Part shown: positions 54,779 through 63,441 of the stretch, one piece after another | Numbering within the stretch: position 1 is the stretch's first letter | How the letters are laid out: every line of letters begins with the position of its first letter | The notes under the pieces: model-generated | The model's database searches: none | What the model saw: only the letters and a program-made list of their open reading frames with translations | What the model was told of the DNA's origin: nothing | Assembly: GCF_024436395.1 (NCBI RefSeq) | Contig: NZ_JAFMZO010000001.1 | Coordinates: 1,248,181-1,312,180, forward strand | Direction: 5' to 3' | Source of the DNA: Paradesertivirga mongoliensis | GTDB lineage: Bacteria; Bacteroidota; Bacteroidia; Sphingobacteriales; Sphingobacteriaceae | Length of the DNA: 64,000 bases | Made by a program: the position numbers and the translations under genes

Positions 54779-55819
54779 ATGAACCTTCTTAAAACTTCCC
54801 TGATTGTTTTTTGCTTTTTCTTTCGAAATGATCTTGTTGCACAGCAAAGAAAGGATAGCATAATAGAAAACAACGGCTTAAAGGGAAACCTCGGAGTGCA
54901 TGATCCTGTAATGATTAAGCGGGGCGATACTTATTATGTGTTTGGGACAGGGATCTCGGTTAAAACTTCTAAAGATAAAATAAACTGGGCCAACGCGCCG
55001 GGAGTTTTTCCACGTAATCCGGGATTACCTTGGTGGAAAAACGATATTCCTGATCATAACGGCCACATCTGGGCTCCCGATATTCACTACCGCGACGGAA
55101 AATATCATTTATACTATTCTGTGTCGGCCTGGATGAATTTCAATTCCAGCATCGGTTATGCCACTAACACCACCCTGGATAAAAATGATCCTAAGTACAA
55201 ATGGGAGGATCATGGCCAGGTGATAAGTTTCAAAAACGGGGGAGAGGGCGTAAATGTGATTGACCCCAATATCTTTGTCGAAAAAAACGGCAAGGTCTGG
55301 CTGCTCTATGGTTCGTATAAATCGGGTTTGCGACTGGTTGAACTTAATCCAAAAACAGGCAAGCTTTTCGATGAGAACCCCAAACTGATAACGCTCACTT
55401 CCAGCCTGGGCGAAGGCGTGTTTCTGGTAAAAGGTCCGGAATATTATTATATATTCGCTTCGAGGGGCAGATGTTGCGCCGGGAACGAGAGTACTTATCA
55501 AATAGTGATGGGACGCTCAAAAGATATTGCAGGTCCTTATCTGAATAGGGAAGGAAAGAGTTGGGTAGACAACAATTACACTGTTTTCCTGGCCGGCGAC
55601 GAGGCTGAGCCCGGGCGTGGCCATAATGGTATTTTTGCCGAAGGCGATACTACTTATATGGTGTATCACGCCTATACCCGGGCACATAAGGGTGCTTCTT
55701 TACTCAATATCAAACCGCTGTATATGACTGGGGATGATTGGCCAACTTTGATGCCTACTCCGAAGCTCTTTGCAATGGATAAATTCCAAAAACGGGTATT
55801 CATAGGCGATAAGAAATAG
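54779..55819 (+). CDS. GH43-family arabinan endo-1,5-alpha-L-arabinosidase
   Basis: Secreted five-bladed propeller glycosidase of 346 residues from ATG 54779, signal peptide ending LVAQ. GVHDPVMIKRG contains the catalytic base Asp, HIWAPDIHYRDGKYHLYYS the transition-state Asp area, and LGEGVFLVKGPEYYYIF the acid Glu. CCAGNESTYQIVMGRS is strongly reminiscent of endo-arabinanases, as is GRGHNGIF. It would cut the backbone of arabinan, a pectin side chain. No SusC/SusD pair is nearby, so this is a stand-alone enzyme. Confidence 0.87.
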   Translation: MNLLKTSLIVFCFFFRNDLVAQQRKDSIIENNGLKGNLGVHDPVMIKRGDTYYVFGTGISVKTSKDKINWANAPGVFPRNPGLPWWKNDIPDHNGHIWAPDIHYRDGKYHLYYSVSAWMNFNSSIGYATNTTLDKNDPKYKWEDHGQVISFKNGGEGVNVIDPNIFVEKNGKVWLLYGSYKSGLRLVELNPKTGKLFDENPKLITLTSSLGEGVFLVKGPEYYYIFASRGRCCAGNESTYQIVMGRSKDIAGPYLNREGKSWVDNNYTVFLAGDEAEPGRGHNGIFAEGDTTYMVYHAYTRAHKGASLLNIKPLYMTGDDWPTLMPTPKLFAMDKFQKRVFIGDKK

Positions 55820-55832
55820 GACAATAAAGATG

Positions 55833-57920
55833 CTATGCTAATTTGCCTGTAGGAAGTAAGGGTAGCACCGTTAAACCAGTGCCGGTTGCGTCAAGGATGG
55901 CATTTCGAATGGCAGGTGCCACACCCACGATGGGCGCTTCTCCTGCACCCGCCGAAGGTAAATCCGTACGGTTAAGCATTACCATTTCTATCTTAGGCAT
56001 GTCTTTAAAACGTGGAACCCGGTAGGCTGACAGGCTTGGATTAAGGATTTTCCCTTTCTCAAAATCAATGGCTTCGAACAAGGCACCGCCCAAGCCTTGA
56101 ACAATACCACCCAGAATCTGATTCTCCAGATGATGCGGATTAACGATTGCTCCACATTCGAAAGCCTCGGTCAGGCGGATAATTTTCACAGACTTATTTG
56201 CTAAAACTTCTACCTCTGCACAAGTGGCTACGTAGCCGCCTTTTTCAAAGCCGCAGGCTATGCCATAGCCTCGTCCGGCCGGGGGCTTCGAACTCCAGTT
56301 AAACGATTTGGCAGCTGCTGTTAGAACTGCTTTGAGGCGGTCGTTGTCAGTGTTTTTTAATCGAAACTCAAGCTGGTCAATATCAACCATCCGGGCCATA
56401 TCCGCAATATGCGATTCACGTGCAAAAACATTTGCTGTAGAGGCCAGCCCGCGATATGAGCCTTGTTTTAACGGTGTTTTTGAGGGAATGTAGGAGTTTT
56501 GCTGATTGGCAATTCTATACTGCGTATTTATTCCTGCGTTTCCGGAATTATAGTTGTCAAATTTCCAGGCATTGATACTTCCATCTTTTTTAAAGCCGGC
56601 ATTTACTTCTATAACTCCTGCCGGACGGAAGTAAGCCCAGGTAAACTCTTCTTTTCTGGTCCATACCACCTTTACCGGTTTCTTGGCTGCTTTTGCTAAT
56701 CGGGCTGCTTCCAGAGCTGCTTCTGCACTGTGCTTTCCGCCGTATCCGGAGCCAGTGTCGGGCATTATCACCCTCACCTTGTCTGGCGGCAGGTTCAATG
56801 CGTTCACCAAATCTTGTTTTACTCCGAAAGGCCGTTGGGTTCCGGTCCAAACCGTTAGTTTGCCATCTGTCCATTGTGCCAAGCCAGCACGTGGTTCGAG
56901 AGGTACATGAGCAATATAGTCGATATTGTATTTCGCGCTGTGTTTAAGTTCGGCAGAAGCCATGCTCTGCACAATATCTGCATTGGCCTCTTTTTTGCCA
57001 TTTCTGGCATTTTTTACCAGATAATCAAATATTTCCGACCGCGAAGGTTGCTCCGATTCTTCCCATTTGGCTTTAATCGATTGCAACGCTTTCTCTGCAA
57101 GGTGTACGGTACTGGCTGCAACTCCTACAAAATCTCCTTCCTGTACCACAATAACACCAGCCATAGCTTTTGCCGCCGCAAGATCGACATCCACTAATTT
57201 TGCCTCATAAGAAGGAGCTCTAAGGATTTTGCCATGCAACATCTCAGGCAGCTTCATGTCTGATACATATTTGTGGCTACCCGTGATAAAAGAGCGTCCA
57301 TTGACTTTTGGGATTGTCTTTCCGGCTATTTTCCAGTCTTTGCTGGATGATAATGAAACCTGATCAGCAATTGGTAAGATTATTTGCTGACCTTGGGTTA
57401 ACTGGCCGAAGCTGATCTTTTTTCCATTTGAATCTGAAATAAACCCAGCTTCAGTTTTCAGTGTTTTTGAGTCGGTTTTCCAATTTTTGGCAGCCATATC
57501 AAGCAAGGCCTGACGCGCTGTTGCGGCGGCCTTGCGAAGCTGGGTTCCCATTTGAGGTGTGCTTCGGCTACCGAAAGTTCCTGCATCGTAGGGAACCAGG
57601 TCCGTATCTCCCATGATCATTTTTATCGAATCAAGCGGCACATGCAGCTCTTCGGCAACTAATTGCGAAAGCGAAGTGCGAATATTTTGTCCCACTTCAA
57701 CTTTTCCGGTAAACACGCTGATAGTTCCATCTTCAGAAATATGTATCCATGCCCCTACCTGGTTAGCGGGGAGAGCGGAGGTTGGTGTAACAGATTCTCC
57801 GGCAAGTGCGAAAATATCCTCCAGTACAAAGGCAACCGCCAAACCACCGCCAAGAAGTTTGAAAAATTTACGGCGGTCAATAAGTAGATTCGGCTCTTGT
57901 TTTTCTTCCAAAGGTTCCAT
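55833..57920 (-). CDS. Molybdopterin-binding subunit of a xanthine dehydrogenase-family oxidoreductase
   Basis: Large subunit of 695 residues. The N-terminus carries a twin-arginine-like motif (DRRKFFKLLGGG) and a hydrophobic stretch, so export by Tat to the periplasm is expected. MoCo motifs follow: MGDTDLVPYDAGTFGSR, PRAGLAQW, PDTGSGYGGKH, and GAGEAPIVG with the conserved catalytic Glu. The single-chain layout fits isoquinoline 1-oxidoreductase or IorB-type enzymes, which act on N-heterocycles or aldehydes. The partner [2Fe-2S] gene ends 7 bp upstream. No FAD or cytochrome subunit is present. Substrate unknown. Confidence 0.88.
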   Translation of the reverse strand: MEPLEEKQEPNLLIDRRKFFKLLGGGLAVAFVLEDIFALAGESVTPTSALPANQVGAWIHISEDGTISVFTGKVEVGQNIRTSLSQLVAEELHVPLDSIKMIMGDTDLVPYDAGTFGSRSTPQMGTQLRKAAATARQALLDMAAKNWKTDSKTLKTEAGFISDSNGKKISFGQLTQGQQIILPIADQVSLSSSKDWKIAGKTIPKVNGRSFITGSHKYVSDMKLPEMLHGKILRAPSYEAKLVDVDLAAAKAMAGVIVVQEGDFVGVAASTVHLAEKALQSIKAKWEESEQPSRSEIFDYLVKNARNGKKEANADIVQSMASAELKHSAKYNIDYIAHVPLEPRAGLAQWTDGKLTVWTGTQRPFGVKQDLVNALNLPPDKVRVIMPDTGSGYGGKHSAEAALEAARLAKAAKKPVKVVWTRKEEFTWAYFRPAGVIEVNAGFKKDGSINAWKFDNYNSGNAGINTQYRIANQQNSYIPSKTPLKQGSYRGLASTANVFARESHIADMARMVDIDQLEFRLKNTDNDRLKAVLTAAAKSFNWSSKPPAGRGYGIACGFEKGGYVATCAEVEVLANKSVKIIRLTEAFECGAIVNPHHLENQILGGIVQGLGGALFEAIDFEKGKILNPSLSAYRVPRFKDMPKIEMVMLNRTDLPSAGAGEAPIVGVAPAIRNAILDATGTGLTVLPLLPTGKLA

Positions 57921-57926
57921 CGCTGA

Positions 57927-58379
57927 TTATTTATTTGCCGAGGCTAGTTGAATAGCTTTTATAATATTGGGATAGGTTCCACAGCGACAGATGTTACCGT
58001 TCATGGCCGTGATAATTTCCTCTTCGCTTGGCGAAGGATTGGTTTTAAGCAGAGCAGCTGCCGACATTATCATCCCCGAGGCACAATATGAACACTGAAA
58101 GGGATCGGCTTTTAAGAATGCTTGCTGCACTGTATGGAGCGAACCATTGACTTCAAGACCTTCAATAGTAGTAATGGATTTCCTCGTTACCGAAGCAGCA
58201 GGGATTACACATGAACGAACAGGCTTTCCGTCAATATGCACCGTACAAGCTCCGCAAGAACCTTCTCCGCAGCCGTATTTACTTCCTGTTAGGTCGAGAT
58301 AATCGCGCAAAACGCTCAATAAGTCAACACCGGCTTCGACAGCAACTTCATGGGCTTTGCCATTTATGTTCAATCGCAT
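57927..58379 (-). CDS. [2Fe-2S] subunit of the molybdenum hydroxylase
   Basis: Small electron-transfer subunit of 150 residues. The plant-type cluster is bound by GSKYGCGEGSCGACTVHIDG and Cys in VRSC; the second cluster in the helical domain by CSYC and ICRCGTYPN. Both clusters look intact. It is co-transcribed with the large subunit (6 bp gap) and presumably exported with it by piggy-back, as it has no signal peptide of its own. IorA-like. Confidence 0.92.
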   Translation of the reverse strand: MRLNINGKAHEVAVEAGVDLLSVLRDYLDLTGSKYGCGEGSCGACTVHIDGKPVRSCVIPAASVTRKSITTIEGLEVNGSLHTVQQAFLKADPFQCSYCASGMIMSAAALLKTNPSPSEEEIITAMNGNICRCGTYPNIIKAIQLASANK

Positions 58380-58491
58380 AGGTTAAATACTTGAGTAGAA
58401 GTAAATTTACATAAAGAGGTAAGGATATGCAGAGCTTAACAGATAAGTTACTTAATGTTGTTTGGATAGTTTAAGGGATACAATTGTCAAT

Positions 58492-58525
58492 AAAAAGTCC
58501 TTTACTTGAATGTAAAAGACTTTTT
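58492..58525 (-). terminator. Terminator of tRNA-Ser
   Basis: Stem AAAAAGTCCTTTAC/GTAAAAGACTTTTT with one wobble and a 6-base loop, directly downstream of the tRNA on the minus strand and ending in TTTTT. Could also act for the opposite direction. Confidence 0.75.
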
Positions 58526-58530
58526 TATTC

Positions 58531-58620
58531 TGGCGGAGAGACAGGGATTCGAACCCTGGATACCCTTGCGAGTATACCAGCTTTCCAAGCTGGCTCATTC
58601 GACCACTCTGACATCTCTCC
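58531..58620 (-). tRNA. tRNA-Ser (anticodon GGA)
   Basis: Read on the minus strand: 7-bp acceptor stem GGAGAGA/TCTCTCC, anticodon arm CCAGC-TTGGAAA-GCTGG (anticodon GGA), a long variable arm (TACTCGCAAGGGTA) typical of Ser, T-arm with GGTTCGAATCC, and an encoded GCCA end. Total 90 bases. Decodes UCC/UCU. An apparent open frame on the other strand across it is an artefact. Confidence 0.97.
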
Positions 58621-58632
58621 TTTGGAAGGTTG

Positions 58633-58640
58633 CAAAAGTA
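58633..58640 (-). promoter_or_regulatory. Candidate -7 element of the tRNA-Ser promoter
   Basis: TACTTTTG on the minus strand matches TAnnTTTG exactly, 12 bp before the mature 5' end. No clear -33 TTG is visible. Same octamer as at 41015. Confidence 0.5.
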
Positions 58641-58703
58641 ACAAATTTTGCGTTTGTTTTTGAAAAAAATGGCGGCCTTAGAAAGAAAACAGCATCAACA
58701 ACA

Positions 58704-61700
58704 TTATTTAAAATTCCTCGCTTTTGGGAATATCTCGTTATCTACAGCCTCTCTTAGTGGGATCATCTTATTCTCTGCCGGAAAAGCAGTATTTTCATCA
58801 GCGCGTGGCAGCGCTAATACAGCAAGATCTTCTGCCTGTTTAATTCCTTTTAGCATCCCATTTAAATTAAAGCACCGCTGAACAATCACGTGGATCACTT
58901 TCCCTTCAATTTGTACTCTTCCTTCTACCATTAATAGCCTGGAGCCAAGAATCTCTTTCCTGTATTGATCAAAGAGTTTCTGAAAAACTACCAGGTTAGC
59001 GGAGCCGGTTTCATCCTCAATGGTAATGAAGCAAATGCCGTTTGCTGTCCCCGGACGTTGACGTACTAATATTAAACCCGCAATTTTCACAAGCGTTCCG
59101 TCTTTGATTGTACCAAGTTCCTGTGCGGAGATAATATGCAATAGTTTTAGCTTCTCGCGGATAAAACTTAAAGGGTGTGCCTTTAACGATAAGGACAGGG
59201 CTGCATAATCCTGAATAACATGTTCACCTTCTGTCATTAAGGGAAGACTGATCTGCGTTTCAGTAGTACTTTCCGATGCTTGTCCCTCGAATAATGCAAT
59301 GGGTCGGTCGTATAAAGCCGAAACTTCCCATAGGGCCTGGCGGCGATCAAGGCCTATGGATCGAAAGGCATCCGCATCGGCCAGTATTTGCAGAGTGGAT
59401 TGTGAAATTCCAATATCCATTAAGGCCACGATGCTCTTATATCCTGCTGTCCGTGCATTGACCAATGCTTCCATGTCTTCCGCTTTCAATCCTTTTACCT
59501 GCCGGAAGCCAAGACGGACGGTATAATACCGGTCTGTTTTCTCTTCTAAGGTATTATCCCAATAAGAGAAATTGATATCTACAGGCATAAACTCAACTCC
59601 ATGTTTTCGTGCATCGATAACAATCTGCGCAGGCTGGTAAAAGCCCATTGGCATGCTGTTAAGCAGTGCGGCTGCAAACACATCAGGATAATGGTATTTA
59701 ATCCATGAAGAAACATACACCAGCAATGCAAAACTAGCTGCATGACTTTCAGGAAAGCCATAACTGCCGAAACCCTCTAACTGCTTGAAAACGCGTCTGG
59801 CAAAATCTTCCTTATAACCTTTTGCCATCATGCCATCAACCAGCTTCTTTTCGAACTGGCTAACCAAACCTTTCGCTTTAAAGGTTGCCATGCTTCGTCG
59901 CAGTTCATCAGCTTCTGAGGGTGTAAAACCCGCTGCTACGATAGCTATTTCCATGGCTTGTTCCTGGAAGAGAGGAACGCCTAAAGTTCTTCCAAGAATA
60001 TCTTCTAACTCTTTAGATGGATATTCTATTGGTTCTTCCCCATTTCTTCGGCGCAGGTAAGGATGTACCATGTCGCCCTGTATAGGGCCCGGTCGCACTA
60101 TTGCTACTTCAATAACCAAGTCGTAAAAGCAGTTTGGCTTTAACCTTGGAAGCATCGACATTTGTGCCCTGCTTTCAATCTGGAAAACACCGATTGTATC
60201 GGCATGACTGATCATTTCATAAACCTTTGGATCCTTCTGGGGAATATTGGCGAGTGTTAGATCCTGATCATAATGCTTCTTTGCAAGATCAAAAGCTTTG
60301 CGGATGCAGGTCAGCATCCCCAATGCAAGAACATCCACCTTTAAAAATCCTAGGGCCTCGATGTCGTCTTTGTTCCATTCTATATTCGTACGATCTTCCA
60401 TTCGTGCATTCAGAATAGGGCACAGATCGGAAAGTTTGCCTTGAGTGATCACAAAACCGCCGGTATGTTGTCCTAACTGTCGTGGGAAACCAATCATCTG
60501 GCTGGTGAGTTCAAGTACCTTTCGTAAATGAGGGTCGCGGGAATTAAACCCCTGTTCAGCCAGCAGTTTCTCATCAAAAGCTTCGTAAGAGCTCCAGACC
60601 GAGGCGGAAAGGCGACTAATCGTATCCACAGACAAGCCCATAGCTTTCCCTACATCTCTAACGGCACCTTTAAAATGGAGCTGGGTAACAGTAGCAACCA
60701 CAGCAGCACGGTCGCGGCCATATTTAGTATAGATGTATTGCATTACCTCTTCACGCCGTTCATGCTCGAAGTCTACATCAATATCAGGTGGCTCGTCGCG
60801 GGCATCAGACATAAAGCGGGCAAAAAGGAGTTTAATTTCGGTAGGGTTAACTGACGTAATTCCTAAACAAAAGCAGACCGTAGAGTTAGCCGCAGATCCA
60901 CGGCCCTGGCATAAGATGTTACGCTCTCTGGCAAATCGCACAAGATCATAAACAGTCAGGAAGTAAGAAGCATAGTTCTTTCGCTCCATAAACTCCAGTT
61001 CATATTCGATCTGTTCTCTGATCTCTGGCTTCATGTCTTTACCAAACTTCTCTTTTGCGCCCTGCCATGCGAGCATGACCAATTCCTCCTGCGGTGTACG
61101 CCCTTCCGTAGTGATTTCATCAGGATAAACATATTTTAGTTCGCTAAGCGAAAACTGGCAGGCTTCAGCAATTTCTTGTGTACGTGCGATGGCATCAGGA
61201 TACTGCCTGAAAAGTCGTTGCATTTCATCTATCGGCTTCATGTACCTTTCTGCATTTTGATGAAGCCTAAAGCCGGCATTGTGAATAGTGCATTTTTCGC
61301 GGACGCAGGTTAAAATATCCTGGAGTTCTCTTCGCTCTAAACTATGATAATGCACATCATTAGTTGCTACCAACGGTATTTGCAGTTGTTCGGATAATTG
61401 TGACAGCCGGAAAAGTTTTTTGTTATCATCTCCCTGATACGACCGCATAGCAGCGATGTAGAGGTTGTCTTCAAAAGCCTTGTTATATTCTTTTAGTTGC
61501 TGTTCAAAAGAAGGATCAAAGTGGAACGTTTCATTAAGAGCAGCAGGTGGGATAACAATTAATTTAAGACCCTCAGCATGTTCAAACACATCCTCTTTAT
61601 ACAAAATGCATTCTCCTTTTTCTGCACGTAAGTTGCCTTTGCTCAGTAATGCCGAAAGCCTGCTGTACGCTTCACGGTTTGTAGGATAAGCCAATAAAGG

Positions 61701-61919
61701 CGGACCATCCATCAGATCTAATCTGCAGGCAGGGATTAAAGTTATTCCTTTAGCTTTTGCAGCCACATGTGCGCGGACAATCCCTGCCAATGTATTTCTG
61801 TCGGTAATAGCAACTTTTGTATAACCCAATTCGGCCGCATGTTGCACCAGTTCTTCTGGATGAGAAGCACCCCGGAGAAAGCTGAAATTGCTTGTTACCT
61901 GTAATTCTGAGTAGCTCAT
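58704..61919 (-). CDS. dnaE2: Error-prone DNA polymerase DnaE2/ImuC
   Basis: C-family polymerase of 1071 residues from ATG 61919 (MSYSELQVTSNFSFLRG), 10 bp past imuB; the earlier ATGs overlap imuB. A PHP domain (ATNDVHYHS and others) precedes the polymerase core with GRGSAANSTVCFCLG, PDIDVDFEHERREEV and AVVATVTQLHFKGAVRD, and an OB-fold near the end (VKIAGLILVRQRPGTANG). DnaE2 carries out translesion synthesis as part of the ImuA-ImuB-DnaE2 mutasome. Intact. The catalytic Asp residues are in DIDVDF. Confidence 0.93.
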   Translation of the reverse strand: MSYSELQVTSNFSFLRGASHPEELVQHAAELGYTKVAITDRNTLAGIVRAHVAAKAKGITLIPACRLDLMDGPPLLAYPTNREAYSRLSALLSKGNLRAEKGECILYKEDVFEHAEGLKLIVIPPAALNETFHFDPSFEQQLKEYNKAFEDNLYIAAMRSYQGDDNKKLFRLSQLSEQLQIPLVATNDVHYHSLERRELQDILTCVREKCTIHNAGFRLHQNAERYMKPIDEMQRLFRQYPDAIARTQEIAEACQFSLSELKYVYPDEITTEGRTPQEELVMLAWQGAKEKFGKDMKPEIREQIEYELEFMERKNYASYFLTVYDLVRFARERNILCQGRGSAANSTVCFCLGITSVNPTEIKLLFARFMSDARDEPPDIDVDFEHERREEVMQYIYTKYGRDRAAVVATVTQLHFKGAVRDVGKAMGLSVDTISRLSASVWSSYEAFDEKLLAEQGFNSRDPHLRKVLELTSQMIGFPRQLGQHTGGFVITQGKLSDLCPILNARMEDRTNIEWNKDDIEALGFLKVDVLALGMLTCIRKAFDLAKKHYDQDLTLANIPQKDPKVYEMISHADTIGVFQIESRAQMSMLPRLKPNCFYDLVIEVAIVRPGPIQGDMVHPYLRRRNGEEPIEYPSKELEDILGRTLGVPLFQEQAMEIAIVAAGFTPSEADELRRSMATFKAKGLVSQFEKKLVDGMMAKGYKEDFARRVFKQLEGFGSYGFPESHAASFALLVYVSSWIKYHYPDVFAAALLNSMPMGFYQPAQIVIDARKHGVEFMPVDINFSYWDNTLEEKTDRYYTVRLGFRQVKGLKAEDMEALVNARTAGYKSIVALMDIGISQSTLQILADADAFRSIGLDRRQALWEVSALYDRPIALFEGQASESTTETQISLPLMTEGEHVIQDYAALSLSLKAHPLSFIREKLKLLHIISAQELGTIKDGTLVKIAGLILVRQRPGTANGICFITIEDETGSANLVVFQKLFDQYRKEILGSRLLMVEGRVQIEGKVIHVIVQRCFNLNGMLKGIKQAEDLAVLALPRADENTAFPAENKMIPLREAVDNEIFPKARNFK

Positions 61920-61929
61920 AACCCAATTT

Positions 61930-63432
61930 TCATGCAAAAAAGCCATGTAAATACCACTGTTTTTTTTCACTTGTATCATAATGCCCGGATCGAAACAACC
62001 AGTATCGTTGCCCGTTCCGATCTTCTACGTTATAATAATCTCTATGCTCTCCACCTTCCAGCCACCATTCCCGTTCAATTCGTTCCGGGCCATCAGCCTT
62101 CCTGATATGGTGCACCTCACCTTTGTATCGAAACATTAGCGGAGGATAATCCGGTATGGGTGCAGTTACATCAACCGGTGCAGGTGTGGCTAAAAGTCTC
62201 AGCGGCCTGGGCCTGTCGCTGCGCCATGTGGTAATTGCCGGCTCCTGTAAAGATGCTGCCGGCTTGATGGATCGCTCCGGCCAGTAATGTTCATCAGGCA
62301 GATAACGGTGAATGGTCCCTGTTCCAACTTTGGCTGTTATCCGGTCGAGTAATTCTGCTACTTTCTCGTCATCCAGACCAGGATTGCCTCCCCATAAAGC
62401 TTCTTGAAGAATCGAAACCCCCTCCACCTTCAGCGCTTCCAGTGTAAAAAGCTCAATGCCTAAGCCGGGAGCAATAGAGCTTATTTTTAGCTCGAATAAC
62501 TTAAAAAGATGCTGAACATGATGAGATGCTTTATTCGTTCCAATTTCTACCTGCTGAATTTTGCCGTCCACACGATAACACTTTAGTATTGCTGTCCTTA
62601 TTCCTTTACCCTCCTGCTGAAGACGCAGGCAAAGCGTTTCCAGTAGTTGCTTAATGGCAATCTCAATTCCGGCGGCTGTACGAATAGGCTCCATACATGG
62701 CAATCGTTCCTGCCATGGTTCGGGTACTACTATTGGCTGAATATATTCTTCTGTCTGACCTAGGGCTTGTGCCAGTCTCAACAACAGATCCTCACCAAAG
62801 CGTCTGCGCAAAGCGGAACGAGGCATGCCGATGAAACTTCCAATCTGATACAAACCCAGCTTTTGTAATCTTGTCAGAATATTAGAGTCTAACCGTAAGG
62901 CCGCTGCCGGAAGAGGCAACAGTGCAGAAGCCTGAGCACCGCTTTCAATAACCGGGCTTACCTGACCAAAACGGGAAACTGCCCATGCCGTTCCTACAGT
63001 ATCCGCTATCGCGGCACGTACATCATATCCAGAACCACGCAATCGTGTTACAATGTCTTTCAAATATGTTTTTTCTCCTCCCCAGAGATGGGTACAGCCG
63101 CTAATATCAAGGATTAATCCATCCGGCAGATCAAGCGCCACAAAAGGTGTGTAACGGATACACCACTCTGCAAGTGCTTTCAGCAAGCGTTTCTCACGAG
63201 CCGGCTTTTCATCAAACACCAGTAGATCCGGAATCATCGCTTTTGCATCAGCTACAGCCATTCCCACTTGTATACCTTGTGATTCGGCTAGAGAGGTAGC
63301 CGCCGTAATTACCTTGCGATTATGTTCTGTTGCCGCCAAAACAAAAGGTAATTGCTTCAGTTCTGGCCGGTGGAGTGTTAACCAGTCTGTCGTTAAATGA
63401 CGGAACCAAATTGCAGCATATCGTTTTTGCAT
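61930..63432 (-). CDS. imuB: ImuB, Y-family polymerase-like protein
   Basis: Protein of 500 residues of the DinB/ImuB branch. FVLAATEHNRKVITAAT, DGLILDISGCTHLWGGE and DVRAAIADTVGTAWAVSRFG are the conserved palm and fingers-type blocks. The N-terminus reads AIWFRHLTTDWL, where active Y-family enzymes carry catalytic carboxylates; this ImuB lacks the DxD-type first residues, consistent with ImuB as an adaptor binding the clamp and DnaE2. The middle DNA-binding part and a Trp-rich end follow. Starts 9 bp after imuA. Confidence 0.9.
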   Translation of the reverse strand: MQKRYAAIWFRHLTTDWLTLHRPELKQLPFVLAATEHNRKVITAATSLAESQGIQVGMAVADAKAMIPDLLVFDEKPAREKRLLKALAEWCIRYTPFVALDLPDGLILDISGCTHLWGGEKTYLKDIVTRLRGSGYDVRAAIADTVGTAWAVSRFGQVSPVIESGAQASALLPLPAAALRLDSNILTRLQKLGLYQIGSFIGMPRSALRRRFGEDLLLRLAQALGQTEEYIQPIVVPEPWQERLPCMEPIRTAAGIEIAIKQLLETLCLRLQQEGKGIRTAILKCYRVDGKIQQVEIGTNKASHHVQHLFKLFELKISSIAPGLGIELFTLEALKVEGVSILQEALWGGNPGLDDEKVAELLDRITAKVGTGTIHRYLPDEHYWPERSIKPAASLQEPAITTWRSDRPRPLRLLATPAPVDVTAPIPDYPPLMFRYKGEVHHIRKADGPERIEREWWLEGGEHRDYYNVEDRNGQRYWLFRSGHYDTSEKKQWYLHGFFA

Positions 63433-63441
63433 CTCATCCTC

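Noticed and set aside
58506..58757. Plus-strand open frame of 83 codons
   Set aside because: It runs across the antisense of tRNA-Ser; the peptide is the familiar artefact from tRNA regions (RQGFEPW...).
61920..61979. Longer N-terminus of dnaE2
   Set aside because: Would overlap imuB by up to 50 bp; MSYSEL at 61919 matches the PHP domain start.
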